NCBI RefSeq assembly: GCF_001420005.1
Contig: NZ_LJAK01000018.1
Location: 1 to 39,995, forward strand
Origin: Loktanella sp. 3ANDIMAR09
Lineage (GTDB): Bacteria; Pseudomonadota; Alphaproteobacteria; Rhodobacterales; Rhodobacteraceae
Length of the DNA stretch: 39,995 nucleotides
Reading direction: 5' to 3'
In this document: positions 21,924 to 30,569 of the stretch, piece by piece
How positions within the stretch are numbered: the stretch's first letter is position 1
Layout: each line of letters opens with the position of its first letter
The notes under the pieces: generated by a model
The model's input: the letters and a program-made list of their open reading frames with translations, nothing else
Told to the model about the DNA's origin: nothing
Database searches by the model: none
Made by a program: the position numbers and the translations under genes

Positions 21924-22282
21924 CCATCTATGACCGTGCGAAAGCCGTTGCGGACCGCAAACTAGCGGACAAGGGGCAGACAGCGGCCATCCGGCGCGTT
22001 GTCGTGGCCGGTGGTGGGCCAACTGACCCCACGGGCGGCACAACCACGGAAACCGATTACCCCTGTCAGGTGGCGTTATTTCTGGTGTCTCTGCGCGACG
22101 TTGACGGGACGTTTATCAAGGCTGGCGACTGGCGCGTTCTGGTATCAACCGATGGGCTAACGATCACCCCAGAGACAACCGACCAGCTAGTGTGCAGCGA
22201 GGGTGTTCTGACCATCGTTGACCCGGGCAAATTCGCACCGGCTGGGCAGATCACACACTACAAGATGATTGCGCGTAAGTAA
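21920..22282 (+). CDS. head-closure / stopper-like protein (120 aa)
   Basis: MTIYDRAKAVADRKLADKGQ, then a beta-rich body (YPCQVALFLVSLRDVDGTFI, WRVLVSTDGLTITPETTDQL). Size, position and the beta-barrel pattern fit SPP1 gp16-type stoppers that seal the portal. The stop shares a base with the next start. Assigned by position and fold guess. Confidence 0.68.
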   Translation: MTIYDRAKAVADRKLADKGQTAAIRRVVVAGGGPTDPTGGTTTETDYPCQVALFLVSLRDVDGTFIKAGDWRVLVSTDGLTITPETTDQLVCSEGVLTIVDPGKFAPAGQITHYKMIARK

Positions 22283-22683
22283 TGGCGAAAGTCACAATTT
22301 CGCAGTGGACGGAAAAGGCCAAGGGCCGCATGGATACGCTGGTCAAGAAAGTGGCGATTGACGCCTTTTCAGAGGTCATCTTGAAAAGCCCAGTGGATAC
22401 AGGGCGATTTCGCGGCAACTGGCAAGTCGCAATCGGCAGCGTTCCTGACGGTATTTTGCTGGTGGACGATCCAACCGGGCAAGTGACCATCAGCAAGGTC
22501 ACGGCGGTCGCGCAAGGCGTCAAGGCGGGGCAGGTCATAACGCTGGTCAACAACCTGCCCTACGCGCAGCGGCTGGAATATGGCTGGTCCAACCAAGCCC
22601 CTGGCGGAATGGTTCGGCTCACCGCGCAACGCTGGCAAGCTATCGTTGACAAGGCGCTGACGCAGATTGTGAGAAGCACATGA
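22282..22683 (+). CDS. HK97 gp10-like tail component (133 aa)
   Basis: The segment LKSPVDTGRFRGNWQVAIGS is the hallmark of HK97 gp10/Minor tail protein Z-type neck proteins, with NNLPYAQRLEYGWSNQAPGG near the C-terminus. It probably sits at the head-tail joint. Overlaps the next gene by 4 nt. Confidence 0.85.
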   Translation: MAKVTISQWTEKAKGRMDTLVKKVAIDAFSEVILKSPVDTGRFRGNWQVAIGSVPDGILLVDDPTGQVTISKVTAVAQGVKAGQVITLVNNLPYAQRLEYGWSNQAPGGMVRLTAQRWQAIVDKALTQIVRST

Positions 22684-23075
22684 CACCAGAGGCCGCAATC
22701 ACCGTAGCACTGACGACACGCGCGGAAACGCTTTCCTACACGCTGATTTATCCCAGCGTAGGCGATGACAGGCCAGACGGGGAATATGTCGAGGTGCGGC
22801 ACCTGCCAAACGAGACAGAACGCCGTATGCTAAAGGCATCGGACCCGATTGAGCGTCAGGGCATCTATCAACTGACCTTGTGCAGCCCTGCCGGTCAATA
22901 TCCTGCGGTCTATGACGAAAAGGCTGGGGCGATTGCATCGGCATTTGGGCGGGCGGCGTTGCCTGCTGTTGATGGCGTCACGGTCCACATCGTCAAGGCT
23001 GCAATCGCGCAAGGCACGTCAGACGGTAAGCACTGGCGCGTGCCGGTGTCGATCTATTACCGCACCCATGCATAA
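22680..23075 (+). CDS. tail terminator protein (DUF4128-like)
   Basis: 131 aa. MTPEAAITVALTTRAETLSY, a central ERQGIYQLTLCSPAGQYPA and the C-terminal KHWRVPVSIYYRTHA match the DUF4128/gpU-like group. The hexameric tail terminator stops tube growth and binds the head. The order after the gp10-like gene fits. Confidence 0.8.
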   Translation: MTPEAAITVALTTRAETLSYTLIYPSVGDDRPDGEYVEVRHLPNETERRMLKASDPIERQGIYQLTLCSPAGQYPAVYDEKAGAIASAFGRAALPAVDGVTVHIVKAAIAQGTSDGKHWRVPVSIYYRTHA

Positions 23076-23087
23076 GGACGCACCGAC

Positions 23088-23318
23088 ATGAAACGCAAAG
23101 CACCCGCAAAGCCCATGCGGGCTGAAATCGTAACGCTTGCCACGTCATACGGCAGCACGCCGGGAATGTTGATTGACGGCGATGCGCCAACCAAGGGCGA
23201 TAAGTTCAGCGCCACCTTGGCCAACGGCATTACCTACAGCGGCACGGTCGCAGGCACCGAGGAGCGCGACGGCAAGACGCTGGTTATGTTCCGCGACGGT
23301 ATCGAGGCGGTGAAATGA
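23088..23318 (+). CDS. small tail-module protein (76 aa)
   Basis: MKRKAPAKPMRAEIVTLATS with AAGGA upstream. A compact beta-rich body (GDKFSATLANGITYSGTVAG) looks like a small SH3-like fold. Unknown role. Overlaps the next gene by 4 nt. Confidence 0.6.
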   Translation: MKRKAPAKPMRAEIVTLATSYGSTPGMLIDGDAPTKGDKFSATLANGITYSGTVAGTEERDGKTLVMFRDGIEAVK

Positions 23319-23566
23319 CGGACGTGGTTCGCATTGTTCCGCCCGGCCCCGGACTCCGTGCAGGACATGGCACGAAGGTCTTTTGCGGCGAAACTGAGAT
23401 TGGCGGCATCACGTCGGTCTGTATCAACATCCAGTCCGACAGCATCATCACGGCAACCGTCGAAGTCGCGGTGACGTTGGATGAAGTTTGGGCGCATCCG
23501 TTGCTAGGCCGCGAGAGCCTTGAACGTGCGGCCAAAGCCTATGGGCTGAAACTCACCGAAGAATAA
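23315..23566 (+). CDS. hypothetical tail-module protein (83 aa)
   Basis: MTDVVRIVPPGPGLRAGHGT, then beta-strand pattern (IGGITSVCINIQSDSIITAT) and a C-terminal helix. Resembles the small proteins that precede the tail tube gene in several alphaproteobacterial siphophages. No assigned function. Confidence 0.6.
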   Translation: MTDVVRIVPPGPGLRAGHGTKVFCGETEIGGITSVCINIQSDSIITATVEVAVTLDEVWAHPLLGRESLERAAKAYGLKLTEE

Positions 23567-23653
23567 CGCCGCCTGCTTGCGGCCCCGAAATCGGCAACCC
23601 GTCGATCATCCCGCGCCCGCGTGGCGCAACCCCATGACAAAGGAAAAATCATC

Positions 23654-24097
23654 ATGGCAATTACCGAAGGCATTGGCGGGTTTCTCTCCGCATCCGCCGC
23701 CGCACCCGCAACCTATGACAGCACCGGCTATGCCGCGCTAACATGGTCTGATGTCACTCAGGCAAGCGAAATCCCGGAATTTGGCCCGGAACACTCGCCG
23801 GTGACGTTCACGCCGCTGAAAACCGGCATCGTTGACAAGTTCCACGGCGAACTGAACTACGGCAGCTTCACCGTTCCCGGCGCTCTGGACGCTGACGATG
23901 CGGGGCAAGGCATCTTGAAGGCCGCGCTGGCATCGAAAGACGAAATCAGCTTTCGTGAGACGCGCTCTGACGGGTCCATCCGCTATTTCAGCGGCAAGGT
24001 CATGTCATTCCGCACCGGTCAATCGGTCGGCTCGGTTGTGCCGTTTTCCTGCATGATCGAAGTGACCCGGGCAACCGTGGACGTTGCAGCACCGTAA
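23654..24097 (+). CDS. major tail tube protein
   Basis: 147 aa from ATG 23654 with AAAGGA upstream; an in-frame start at 23621 is poorly supported. MAITEGIGGFLSASAAAPAT, SPVTFTPLKTGIVDKFHGEL and KVMSFRTGQSVGSVVPFSCM follow the gpV/tube-protein beta-barrel pattern. It stacks in hexamers to form the tail tube. Two hairpins directly follow the stop. Confidence 0.82.
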   Translation: MAITEGIGGFLSASAAAPATYDSTGYAALTWSDVTQASEIPEFGPEHSPVTFTPLKTGIVDKFHGELNYGSFTVPGALDADDAGQGILKAALASKDEISFRETRSDGSIRYFSGKVMSFRTGQSVGSVVPFSCMIEVTRATVDVAAP

Positions 24098-24143
24098 TCC
24101 GGGAAACCGGACGGGGTGACAGACTTGGTTCGGCTGTCACCCC
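24098..24143 (+). terminator. two hairpins after the tail tube gene
   Basis: TCCGG-GAAA-CCGGA (24098-24111, GNRA loop), then a perfect 10-bp stem GGGGTGACAG / CTGTCACCCC (24113-24122 and 24134-24143). No T-tract. Likely a 3' stabiliser or attenuator that makes tube mRNA more abundant than chaperone mRNA. Confidence 0.5.
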
Positions 24144-24176
24144 ACATTGAACCACGAACCGCAAAGGACGAAACAA

Positions 24177-24575
24177 ATGGACCTATCAAATCTTGACACG
24201 GTTGCTGCCGCGAATACCGGTGCGACGATGACGGTATGCCACCCCGCGACGGGTGAGGAACTGAAAGGCGCTGACGGAAAGGCGATGACGCTGACCCTGA
24301 TGGGCGCTGATAGCGGCGAATTCAAACGCGCCGTGGCCGACAGCATGAAAACGAACAAAGGCCGCAAGCAATCGACCCTTGCGGACGCAGAACGCGCAAC
24401 CGTGGATCTGCTGACCCGCGTGACAATCGGCATGTCTGATAACTGGGAATGGGACAAAAAGCCGTTTCCGTTCAGCAAGGAAAACGTGCGCCGCCTATAT
24501 GACGAGCGCCCGTGGCTGCGTCAGCAGGTTGACGAGTTTATCGCGGACCGTTCCAATTTTTTGGCCAACAGCTAG
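24177..24575 (+). CDS. tail assembly chaperone, short form (G-like)
   Basis: 132 aa from ATG 24177 with AAAGGA upstream. MDLSNLDTVAAANTGATMTV, a mainly alpha body and the end RSNFLANS. Position between tube and tape measure is that of lambda gpG and analogues, which coat the tape measure during tail assembly. A T-TTT-TTG slippery heptamer lies four codons before the stop and would fuse it to the next frame. Confidence 0.78.
   Translation: MDLSNLDTVAAANTGATMTVCHPATGEELKGADGKAMTLTLMGADSGEFKRAVADSMKTNKGRKQSTLADAERATVDLLTRVTIGMSDNWEWDKKPFPFSKENVRRLYDERPWLRQQVDEFIADRSNFLANS
24557..24563 (+). other. programmed -1 frameshift site (T TTT TTG)
   Basis: In the zero frame, AAT-TTT-TTG fits X-XXY-YYZ exactly. 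After a -1 slip the reading continues GGC CAA CAG CTA GAG GCG TTG without a stop into the next ORF. Confidence 0.75.
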
Positions 24576-24922
24576 AGGCGTTGACCCTCTGGTCGCGTCA
24601 GCACGCTTGGCTTTCGACGCGACCTAAAGATTTCGACAAAACCCGGTTGCAGTTTTTGCTTATGGCAAAAGAGGAACCGGAAATGCCTGATGTTGGATCG
24701 CTCGAATACCTAACGGAATGGCTGGCAGAGTTAGATTTTTGCCAGTCAAACGGCGCTATCGTCCGAGGCGTCCCGCACACTGAAGTTAAGGCATGGGCCG
24801 AAAATACCGGCGTCAAGTTTCACGGACAAGAAGCCGCTTGGCTTGTCGCTATGTCCCGCGCCTATGCCGCCGAAGTTTCAAGGTCGGACAACAAGAACGC
24901 AGATGCACCGTTTGAGGTTTAG
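24563..24922 (+). CDS. tail assembly chaperone, frameshift extension (T-like)
   Basis: The frame read after the -1 slip gives GQQLEALTLWSRQHAWLSTR and on to the stop at 24922. With the upstream part it makes a fusion of about 248 aa, equivalent to lambda gpGT. Taken alone, the ORF would have to start at a TTG (24581) with no ribosome-binding site, which also favours frameshifting. The acidic end (SDNKNADAPFEV) would contact the tape measure or tube. Confidence 0.75.
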   Translation, partial: GQQLEALTLWSRQHAWLSTRPKDFDKTRLQFLLMAKEEPEMPDVGSLEYLTEWLAELDFCQSNGAIVRGVPHTEVKAWAENTGVKFHGQEAAWLVAMSRAYAAEVSRSDNKNADAPFEV

Positions 24923-25302
24923 TTGAATTCCTCAATGGTCCCATCGTCGTATGCGATGCGCTTCAAGCATGTATCCCACGTGAATTGGTCTGCTGGCAGT
25001 TTTCCTAGTGCGTTCCCCGCAATGCCCATAGCGAATGTCTGGAACGCACCTGGCGGTATAACACCGATAGATGGCAGGCCAACCGGCGGGAGCCTCCGCC
25101 CAAGTGGGTCATAGAACTGGATATGCCCGTCAATCGCATGAAACGTGCGCTGCGTTTGGTTCTCAAGGTCAACGACGATAACGCCATCGTCACGCGCTGA
25201 CCATCCAGTCACCGCGACACCTACATCAGCGCGGCCTTGCCTGCATTCTGCACTAGCGGCACCGGCCAGCATCACAGCGGCCACGGTCAATAAAATCTTC
25301 AT
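24919..25302 (-). CDS. exported protein on the opposite strand (moron candidate)
   Basis: 127 aa with a clear Sec signal peptide (MKILLTVAAVMLAGAASA, cleavage after ASA) and a mature part of about 109 residues with beta-rich segments (DDGVIVVDLENQTQRTFHAI, FQTFAMGIAGNALGKL) and two Cys residues that could form a disulfide. It is the only minus-strand gene in the late region and ends convergently with the chaperone gene. GAAGGGG lies about 11 nt before the ATG. Periplasmic location and lysogenic conversion are inferred from the signal peptide and orientation. No homologue recalled. Confidence 0.78.
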   Translation of the reverse strand: MKILLTVAAVMLAGAASAECRQGRADVGVAVTGWSARDDGVIVVDLENQTQRTFHAIDGHIQFYDPLGRRLPPVGLPSIGVIPPGAFQTFAMGIAGNALGKLPADQFTWDTCLKRIAYDDGTIEEFN

Positions 25303-25372
25303 ATCTCAAAACCCCTTCTATGTCACAGCGTAAGCTATGGCCCAGTTGGCGCTTCCGCAAGGAATACCCCAT

Positions 25373-28294
25373 ATGACCGATGTCGCTAACCTCCGTTTTT
25401 CCGTTGACAGTCGCGAATTGCGTCAAGGTGAGCGCGATTTAGACAGGTTCGGGCATGAGGGGCTGACGGCAGAACGCCGCATCCAAGGCTTTGGCGTGAG
25501 CGCAACGCGTGTGATGGGCGCTGTCGCAGCATCTACGACTGCGGCCCTAGTGGCTGGTCGGGCGCTAGCATCGTCGCAGCAATACATCACGATGACCAAC
25601 GGGCTGCGGGCGCTTGGCCTGTCGTCAACGGAGGCTGTCGCGGCATTGGATCAGGTCGCGGCGGTTGCCAAGCGGACCCGCGCACCCCTTGAAGCAACGG
25701 CACAGCTTTATCAGCGCGTGAGCATTGCGGGGCGTGACCTTGGCGCGTCGTCGTCTGACGTTCTGCGGTTCACTGAAAACATCAGCCTAGCATTGGCACA
25801 AACTGGCGGTTCCGCTGCGTCTGCATCCGGGGCGCTGTTGCAGTTGTCGCAGGCCATGTCAGGCGGCACCGTGCGGGCCGAGGAATTCAACAGCATCCTT
25901 GAGGGCGCTTTCCCGATTGCGCAGGCCGCAGCCAATGCGATTGAAGGCGCGGCGGGGTCTGTGGGGCAGTTGCGCCAAATGGTCATTGCTGGCGAGGTTT
26001 CCAGCCGCGAATTCTTTGACGCGATCTTGTCGCAGTCGGATGCGCTAGAAGCGGCCTTTGGCAACACCGTGCCGACCATCGGTCAGGCCGTGACGGTCCT
26101 TGGCGACAGCTTTACGATCCTGTCAGGCAAGATGGATGCGACCCTTGGCGTGAGTAGCGCAGTGGCGCAAGGCATTCTGTTGCTAGCCGATAACCTGGAC
26201 CGTATCGCGGTGTATGCGGGTGTCGCTGCGGTTGCGCTTGGCGTGACCTACGGCGGCGCGGCCGCACTCGCTGCGGTGCGCACGGTGACGCTGACCGGGG
26301 CCATGACCTTCCTGCGTGGCGCGATCATGCGCACGGGCATCGGTGCGCTTGTCATCGCGGCGGGCGAATTGACGTTCCGGTTTATGAACCTGGTCGATGC
26401 CACGGGCGGGTTTGGCAATGCGCTGGCGGCATTGCGTGCTGTTGCGGTTGAAGTGTTCGACCGTATCGGCATTGCTTTTGCCTACGTTCCGGAGGCGATC
26501 AGGGCCGGGTCGGCTCAAATGGCCGCGAATTTCATCGGCAAGATCCGGGAAATGGCGCAATCCTTCCAAGACTTGATGAATGGCGTTGTCGAGGGCTTCA
26601 ATAACACATTCAACGCTGGCCTTGCATACGTAGATATCACGAGCGGTTTCTACGACATGGAGGTTGCCGCGCTGCGGTCTGCTGCTGGTGCGCGTCAGGC
26701 GATGGCCGGGATGCGTGACGCTATGTCTGCACCCCTCGAAAGCGTGGCCGCATTGCGTGCCGTTGTCGAGGAGAGCAGCGCGGCGATTGACGACAGCGCA
26801 GGGTCCGTTGACGTGCTGACTGATGCACTCGGCGGCGGTTCTGGTTCCGGCGGCGGTTCTGGCGGTCTGTCCGGCGCGGCACGCGGCGCGACCGAAGCAA
26901 TCGAGGAACAAGGCAAAGCGGCCAAGGCCGTGGAAAACATCCTCAAGGGCTACAACGACGAACTGGCACGCACGGCGCAGGCGAACCGCAACGCGCGGAT
27001 CGACATGGCGGCGGGCTTGTTTGGCGCGGCATCGGCTGGCGACCTGATGGGCGGTTTCCGCGACATTGCGCGGGACGGTCAGGCGGCGTTCTTTGACGCA
27101 TGGAAGGCGAGCGGCAACCCACTGGACGTGATGAAATCCGGCCTGTCTGGCATCATGGGCGCGTCGGGTATCGGCGGAATGCTGTCTGCGGCCATGCCCG
27201 TGATCGGCGGCATCAGCACGGCGTTTGGTTTGCTCAAGGGCTTTTCGTCCAAGGAACTGGTCGGACAGGGCTTGCGCGGCAACATCGGCGCGAATTCCTA
27301 CGTTGACGAATACAGCCGCACGAAGCGTTCCCGGTTCTGGGGCCTCACGTCGTCAACGTCCACCGACATGGACCGCAACGACGAACTGGGCCGGATGCTG
27401 GGCGGCGCGGCAAGTGCCATGCGCAAGCAAGTCGCTGAGCTGGCGAACGGCATCGGCGGGTCTGCACGCAAGCTGGGGAACGCCTATCACCAGTTTGACA
27501 TTGACACCCGCAACATGGACCCGGAACAGGCGCAGGCGGCACTGGTGGCCGAGCTGGACGCCTACAACGAGGCGCTGGCACAACAGGCCCTCGGCACGCG
27601 TCGGTTTACGCAGGCGGGCGAAAGCGCGGTGCAGACATTGCAGCGCCTGACCACCAATTTGCAGACCTACAACGACGTGCAGGACGTGCTGGGGCTGGGG
27701 CAGCTGTCCAAGTCCACTGCCAACGCGGCACGGGCAGGGCGGTTGCTGGAAATCGCGGGCGGCGCGGGTGCTTTCCAGGCTGGCTCGCAGACGGTCTTTG
27801 ACGCAATGGACCCGGTGAACCAAGGCAAGCAGATTCTGGACGAAATCCGCCAAGCGCTGAAAGGCGACCGGGTGGAAGTCACCAAGGGCTTGCTGACGAT
27901 GGACGGCGTGATTGAACGCCTTGGGTTCTACGACCGCCGTGGTCTGGATGACCGCAGCGCCGCGTTGATCGGGGTGGCCCCGCTGATCGAGCAATACGAG
28001 AGCATCCAGAACGCGCTGAAAGAGACAGCCACGGCGGCAAAGGAAGCGGCAAAGGCAGAGCGTGAACTCGCCATCGAGCGCACGATGGAACTCTACCGCG
28101 CCCCGCTGGCGCTTAATGCAAACCGTTTTGACGACCGTTTCGCGGCAACGATCAACGCAGCGCAGGACCGCCGCGAAGAATTGCGAAAGCAGGCTGACGA
28201 CGCCCAGTTGACCGAATTGAAATTGCAGCGAGAGGCATTGAAGCGGCTGGCTGACGAAGTTCGCGACATTCGCATTAACGGGGTATCTGTCTGA
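25373..28294 (+). CDS. tape measure protein
   Basis: About 973 aa from ATG 25373, chosen because AAGGAA precedes it; the frame is open to 25337. The N-terminal region (VDSRELRQGERDLDRFGHEG) and QYITMTNGLRALGLSSTEAV match lambda-type tape measures. Hydrophobic stretches lie near 265-330 (AGVAAVALGVTYGGAAALAA), a Gly/Ser hinge near 480, and long helices toward the C-terminus (TAAKEAAKAERELAIERTME). By the usual 0.15 nm per residue the tail would be about 145 nm. It sets tail length and is ejected first. Confidence 0.9.
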   Translation: MTDVANLRFSVDSRELRQGERDLDRFGHEGLTAERRIQGFGVSATRVMGAVAASTTAALVAGRALASSQQYITMTNGLRALGLSSTEAVAALDQVAAVAKRTRAPLEATAQLYQRVSIAGRDLGASSSDVLRFTENISLALAQTGGSAASASGALLQLSQAMSGGTVRAEEFNSILEGAFPIAQAAANAIEGAAGSVGQLRQMVIAGEVSSREFFDAILSQSDALEAAFGNTVPTIGQAVTVLGDSFTILSGKMDATLGVSSAVAQGILLLADNLDRIAVYAGVAAVALGVTYGGAAALAAVRTVTLTGAMTFLRGAIMRTGIGALVIAAGELTFRFMNLVDATGGFGNALAALRAVAVEVFDRIGIAFAYVPEAIRAGSAQMAANFIGKIREMAQSFQDLMNGVVEGFNNTFNAGLAYVDITSGFYDMEVAALRSAAGARQAMAGMRDAMSAPLESVAALRAVVEESSAAIDDSAGSVDVLTDALGGGSGSGGGSGGLSGAARGATEAIEEQGKAAKAVENILKGYNDELARTAQANRNARIDMAAGLFGAASAGDLMGGFRDIARDGQAAFFDAWKASGNPLDVMKSGLSGIMGASGIGGMLSAAMPVIGGISTAFGLLKGFSSKELVGQGLRGNIGANSYVDEYSRTKRSRFWGLTSSTSTDMDRNDELGRMLGGAASAMRKQVAELANGIGGSARKLGNAYHQFDIDTRNMDPEQAQAALVAELDAYNEALAQQALGTRRFTQAGESAVQTLQRLTTNLQTYNDVQDVLGLGQLSKSTANAARAGRLLEIAGGAGAFQAGSQTVFDAMDPVNQGKQILDEIRQALKGDRVEVTKGLLTMDGVIERLGFYDRRGLDDRSAALIGVAPLIEQYESIQNALKETATAAKEAAKAERELAIERTMELYRAPLALNANRFDDRFAATINAAQDRREELRKQADDAQLTELKLQREALKRLADEVRDIRINGVSV

Positions 28295-29196
28295 TGTTCA
28301 ATCTTAGCACCATCAAGGCGCTGGACCTTGGCGACGTAACATCCAGCTTGCCTGAGGACGATGCACCTACCTACAACGCAGGGACCACCTACAACATCGC
28401 AGACTTGGTGATTGACGATCACTACGTCTACGGGTGCCTTGTGGACGGCACGGTCGGCAAAAAGCCCAGCGATTTTTCCAGCAGGTTTCAGACGCCGCAA
28501 TACTGGCAGTTGCGCGGCCCCACGAACGCTTATGCGGCTTTTGACAACGTGCTGTCCGTGCCTAGCGTGAATACGTCGGGTGACATGACATTCACCATCG
28601 AGAGCCTGTCAAACATTTCTAGCGTTGGAATTTTTGACGCAATCGGCGTGACGGCCACAGCGCAGTTTCACAATTCAGATGACGACTTGATCGACACGCA
28701 GTCGGTGAACCTGACGGGCTTTGACTTGAGCAGCCATTACAACTGGCTTTTCACGCAGCCGACCGCTGGCAACACAAACTACCTATTCCGCAGGTTCCCG
28801 GCCAACAGCGTTAAGGTTGTTGTCACCATCGCGGGTGACGCGACTGAACTTGGCGAACTGACGATCAATCAAATCGGCTATGTCATTGGCGACGCACTTT
28901 ATGGATCAAGTGTCCGTATTTCCAGCCGTGCAAAATACGATGACGATGAATTTGGCGTGCCGAGTTACGTCTACAAGCCCAGCCGGATCAATGGGACGTT
29001 TGAGATATTTGGTGAGCGCGATTTCATCGAAACGCTTTGGGGTCGGCTACGCAAACTATCCGGGAGGCGCGTTGTTTACGAGGCCGACGAGGGCCGCACC
29101 GTTACAACTGGGATCGGACTTGTGCGGGATATTACCGTGCCGATTGACTTGCCGGGTGGCTACAAATTTTCCATCGAAACAGAGGGGGTTCAGTAA
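28294..29196 (+). CDS. distal tail / baseplate-type protein (300 aa)
   Basis: An early segment (APTYNAGTTYNIADLVIDDH) resembles carbohydrate-binding modules found in phage tail proteins. The rest is beta-rich (FTIESLSNISSVGIFDAIGV) and ends with VPIDLPGGYKFSIETEGVQ. Its place directly after the tape measure is that of the distal tail protein. The start overlaps the tape measure stop. Confidence 0.65.
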   Translation: MFNLSTIKALDLGDVTSSLPEDDAPTYNAGTTYNIADLVIDDHYVYGCLVDGTVGKKPSDFSSRFQTPQYWQLRGPTNAYAAFDNVLSVPSVNTSGDMTFTIESLSNISSVGIFDAIGVTATAQFHNSDDDLIDTQSVNLTGFDLSSHYNWLFTQPTAGNTNYLFRRFPANSVKVVVTIAGDATELGELTINQIGYVIGDALYGSSVRISSRAKYDDDEFGVPSYVYKPSRINGTFEIFGERDFIETLWGRLRKLSGRRVVYEADEGRTVTTGIGLVRDITVPIDLPGGYKFSIETEGVQ

Positions 29197-30104
29197 TGCC
29201 CAGACCTACCACGCCGACGCTTGTGCCTTACACGGACACCTTGCCCGATATTAACAACCCGGCGACGTGGGCGACAACAAACCCGCCGCTCTGGACGTGG
29301 CAGACGGGCGAGAACGTGACCAACCAAAACAAGGTTGTGACCTACGGCGATGCTGTTGCTGACTACATCGACACGGCCCTCGACGGTGCTGAAACGGTTG
29401 TGGATAGCGTGGCGCAGTTGCAGCTTGGCCGCACGATGGGGGAGCCGACTATCTACGACACGGCGGGAACTGGGACTTACGACGTGCCAGCGGGCGCAAC
29501 GGGATTGCTTGTCGAGGCCGTTGGCGGCGGCGGTGCTGGCGGGTCTGCGTCGGGGTCTGCTGGTGTTGCACGCTCGGCGGGCGGCGGTGGTGGTGGTGCA
29601 TATGGGCGCTTTATGCTCACCTCACTGGCGACCAGCTACAGCTACACCGTGGGCGCGGCTGGCGTTCCAGCGGCGGCTGGCGACAACACCGGCGGCGATG
29701 GCGGTAATACGCTATTCGGCGATGCTGTCATCCCTGGCGGCAAGGGCGGGGCGGGGTCCGGCGCGTTTGACGTGCCTGTCTATGTCACGCCCACGTCTGC
29801 GGATACCCCTGTGCCTAGCGGGGTGACATTCGTAGCCGCGCATCGCGGATGGCGCGGTGAAAGCGGGTTTAAGACCTCGGCTGCAACGCGGCGCAGCGGT
29901 CAGGGCGGGGGAAGCCCGATGGGAACGGGCGGCGCATCGCTGCAAACCGTTTCCGCTGGCACGTCAGTTGCAGGCAACCCTGGATCGGGGCGCGGGTCCG
30001 GTGGGTCCGGTGCTGTTGCCGGTGACGGATCGTCGGGCGGCTTGTTCGGTCAGGCTGGCGGCGCTGGCACGGCTGGCAAGATCATCATCACACCGCTGTT
30101 TTGA
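29196..30104 (+). CDS. glycine-rich tail fibre / adhesin (302 aa)
   Basis: An N-terminal attachment region (about 1-85) is followed by many Gly-rich blocks (GGGGAGGSASGSAG, GGGGGGAYG, GGDGGNTLFG, GSGRGSGGSGAVAG), and it ends KIIITPLF. The blocks recall the polyglycine-II receptor-binding tips of T-even gp38-type adhesins. It probably sits at the tail tip and contacts the host surface. The loops between blocks would set specificity. Confidence 0.7.
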   Translation: MPRPTTPTLVPYTDTLPDINNPATWATTNPPLWTWQTGENVTNQNKVVTYGDAVADYIDTALDGAETVVDSVAQLQLGRTMGEPTIYDTAGTGTYDVPAGATGLLVEAVGGGGAGGSASGSAGVARSAGGGGGGAYGRFMLTSLATSYSYTVGAAGVPAAAGDNTGGDGGNTLFGDAVIPGGKGGAGSGAFDVPVYVTPTSADTPVPSGVTFVAAHRGWRGESGFKTSAATRRSGQGGGSPMGTGGASLQTVSAGTSVAGNPGSGRGSGGSGAVAGDGSSGGLFGQAGGAGTAGKIIITPLF

Positions 30105-30113
30105 GGGCATGAC

Positions 30114-30569
30114 ATGGCACGCATCACATCCATCGCCTATGACCGCAACGCCCTTGCGAATGCGGCTCTTGAAATGACCCACGGCGCAATCCTCAAGCTC
30201 AAGATCAACCCGGCCACCCCGGCCCCGGTGCCTATGTCAATGGGCATTGCGGAAACGGAAGGGGGCGACCCGATTGTTGAAATCGTTAGCCGGGTCAATG
30301 AGTTCATTTTGAACCCAGTCAACACCGCCATTCTGAAAGAGGGCGGCAATTTCCGCTATGACATTTGGGACGATACCGACCTTGATGACCGCCAGCGTGT
30401 TGCGACTGGCACTTTCAAGGTCCAGCCGTCGATCCTGACATTCCCACAGCCGTTTGATACGCAGTTTCTGCCGGACGCGACCAGCATGGTTGTGCTGACG
30501 CAGGCGGAATATGACGCGCTGACCCCGCCCGTTGATGGGGTGGCCTATTTCATCGAGGCGGGCGCATGA
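30114..30569 (+). CDS. tail-tip protein (151 aa)
   Basis: MARITSIAYDRNALANAALE with GAGGG upstream. The C-terminal LTQAEYDALTPPVDGVAYFI is a motif common at the ends of phage tail-fibre and tip proteins. Between adhesin and fibre genes. A structural tip or adaptor role is likely. Confidence 0.62.
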   Translation: MARITSIAYDRNALANAALEMTHGAILKLKINPATPAPVPMSMGIAETEGGDPIVEIVSRVNEFILNPVNTAILKEGGNFRYDIWDDTDLDDRQRVATGTFKVQPSILTFPQPFDTQFLPDATSMVVLTQAEYDALTPPVDGVAYFIEAGA

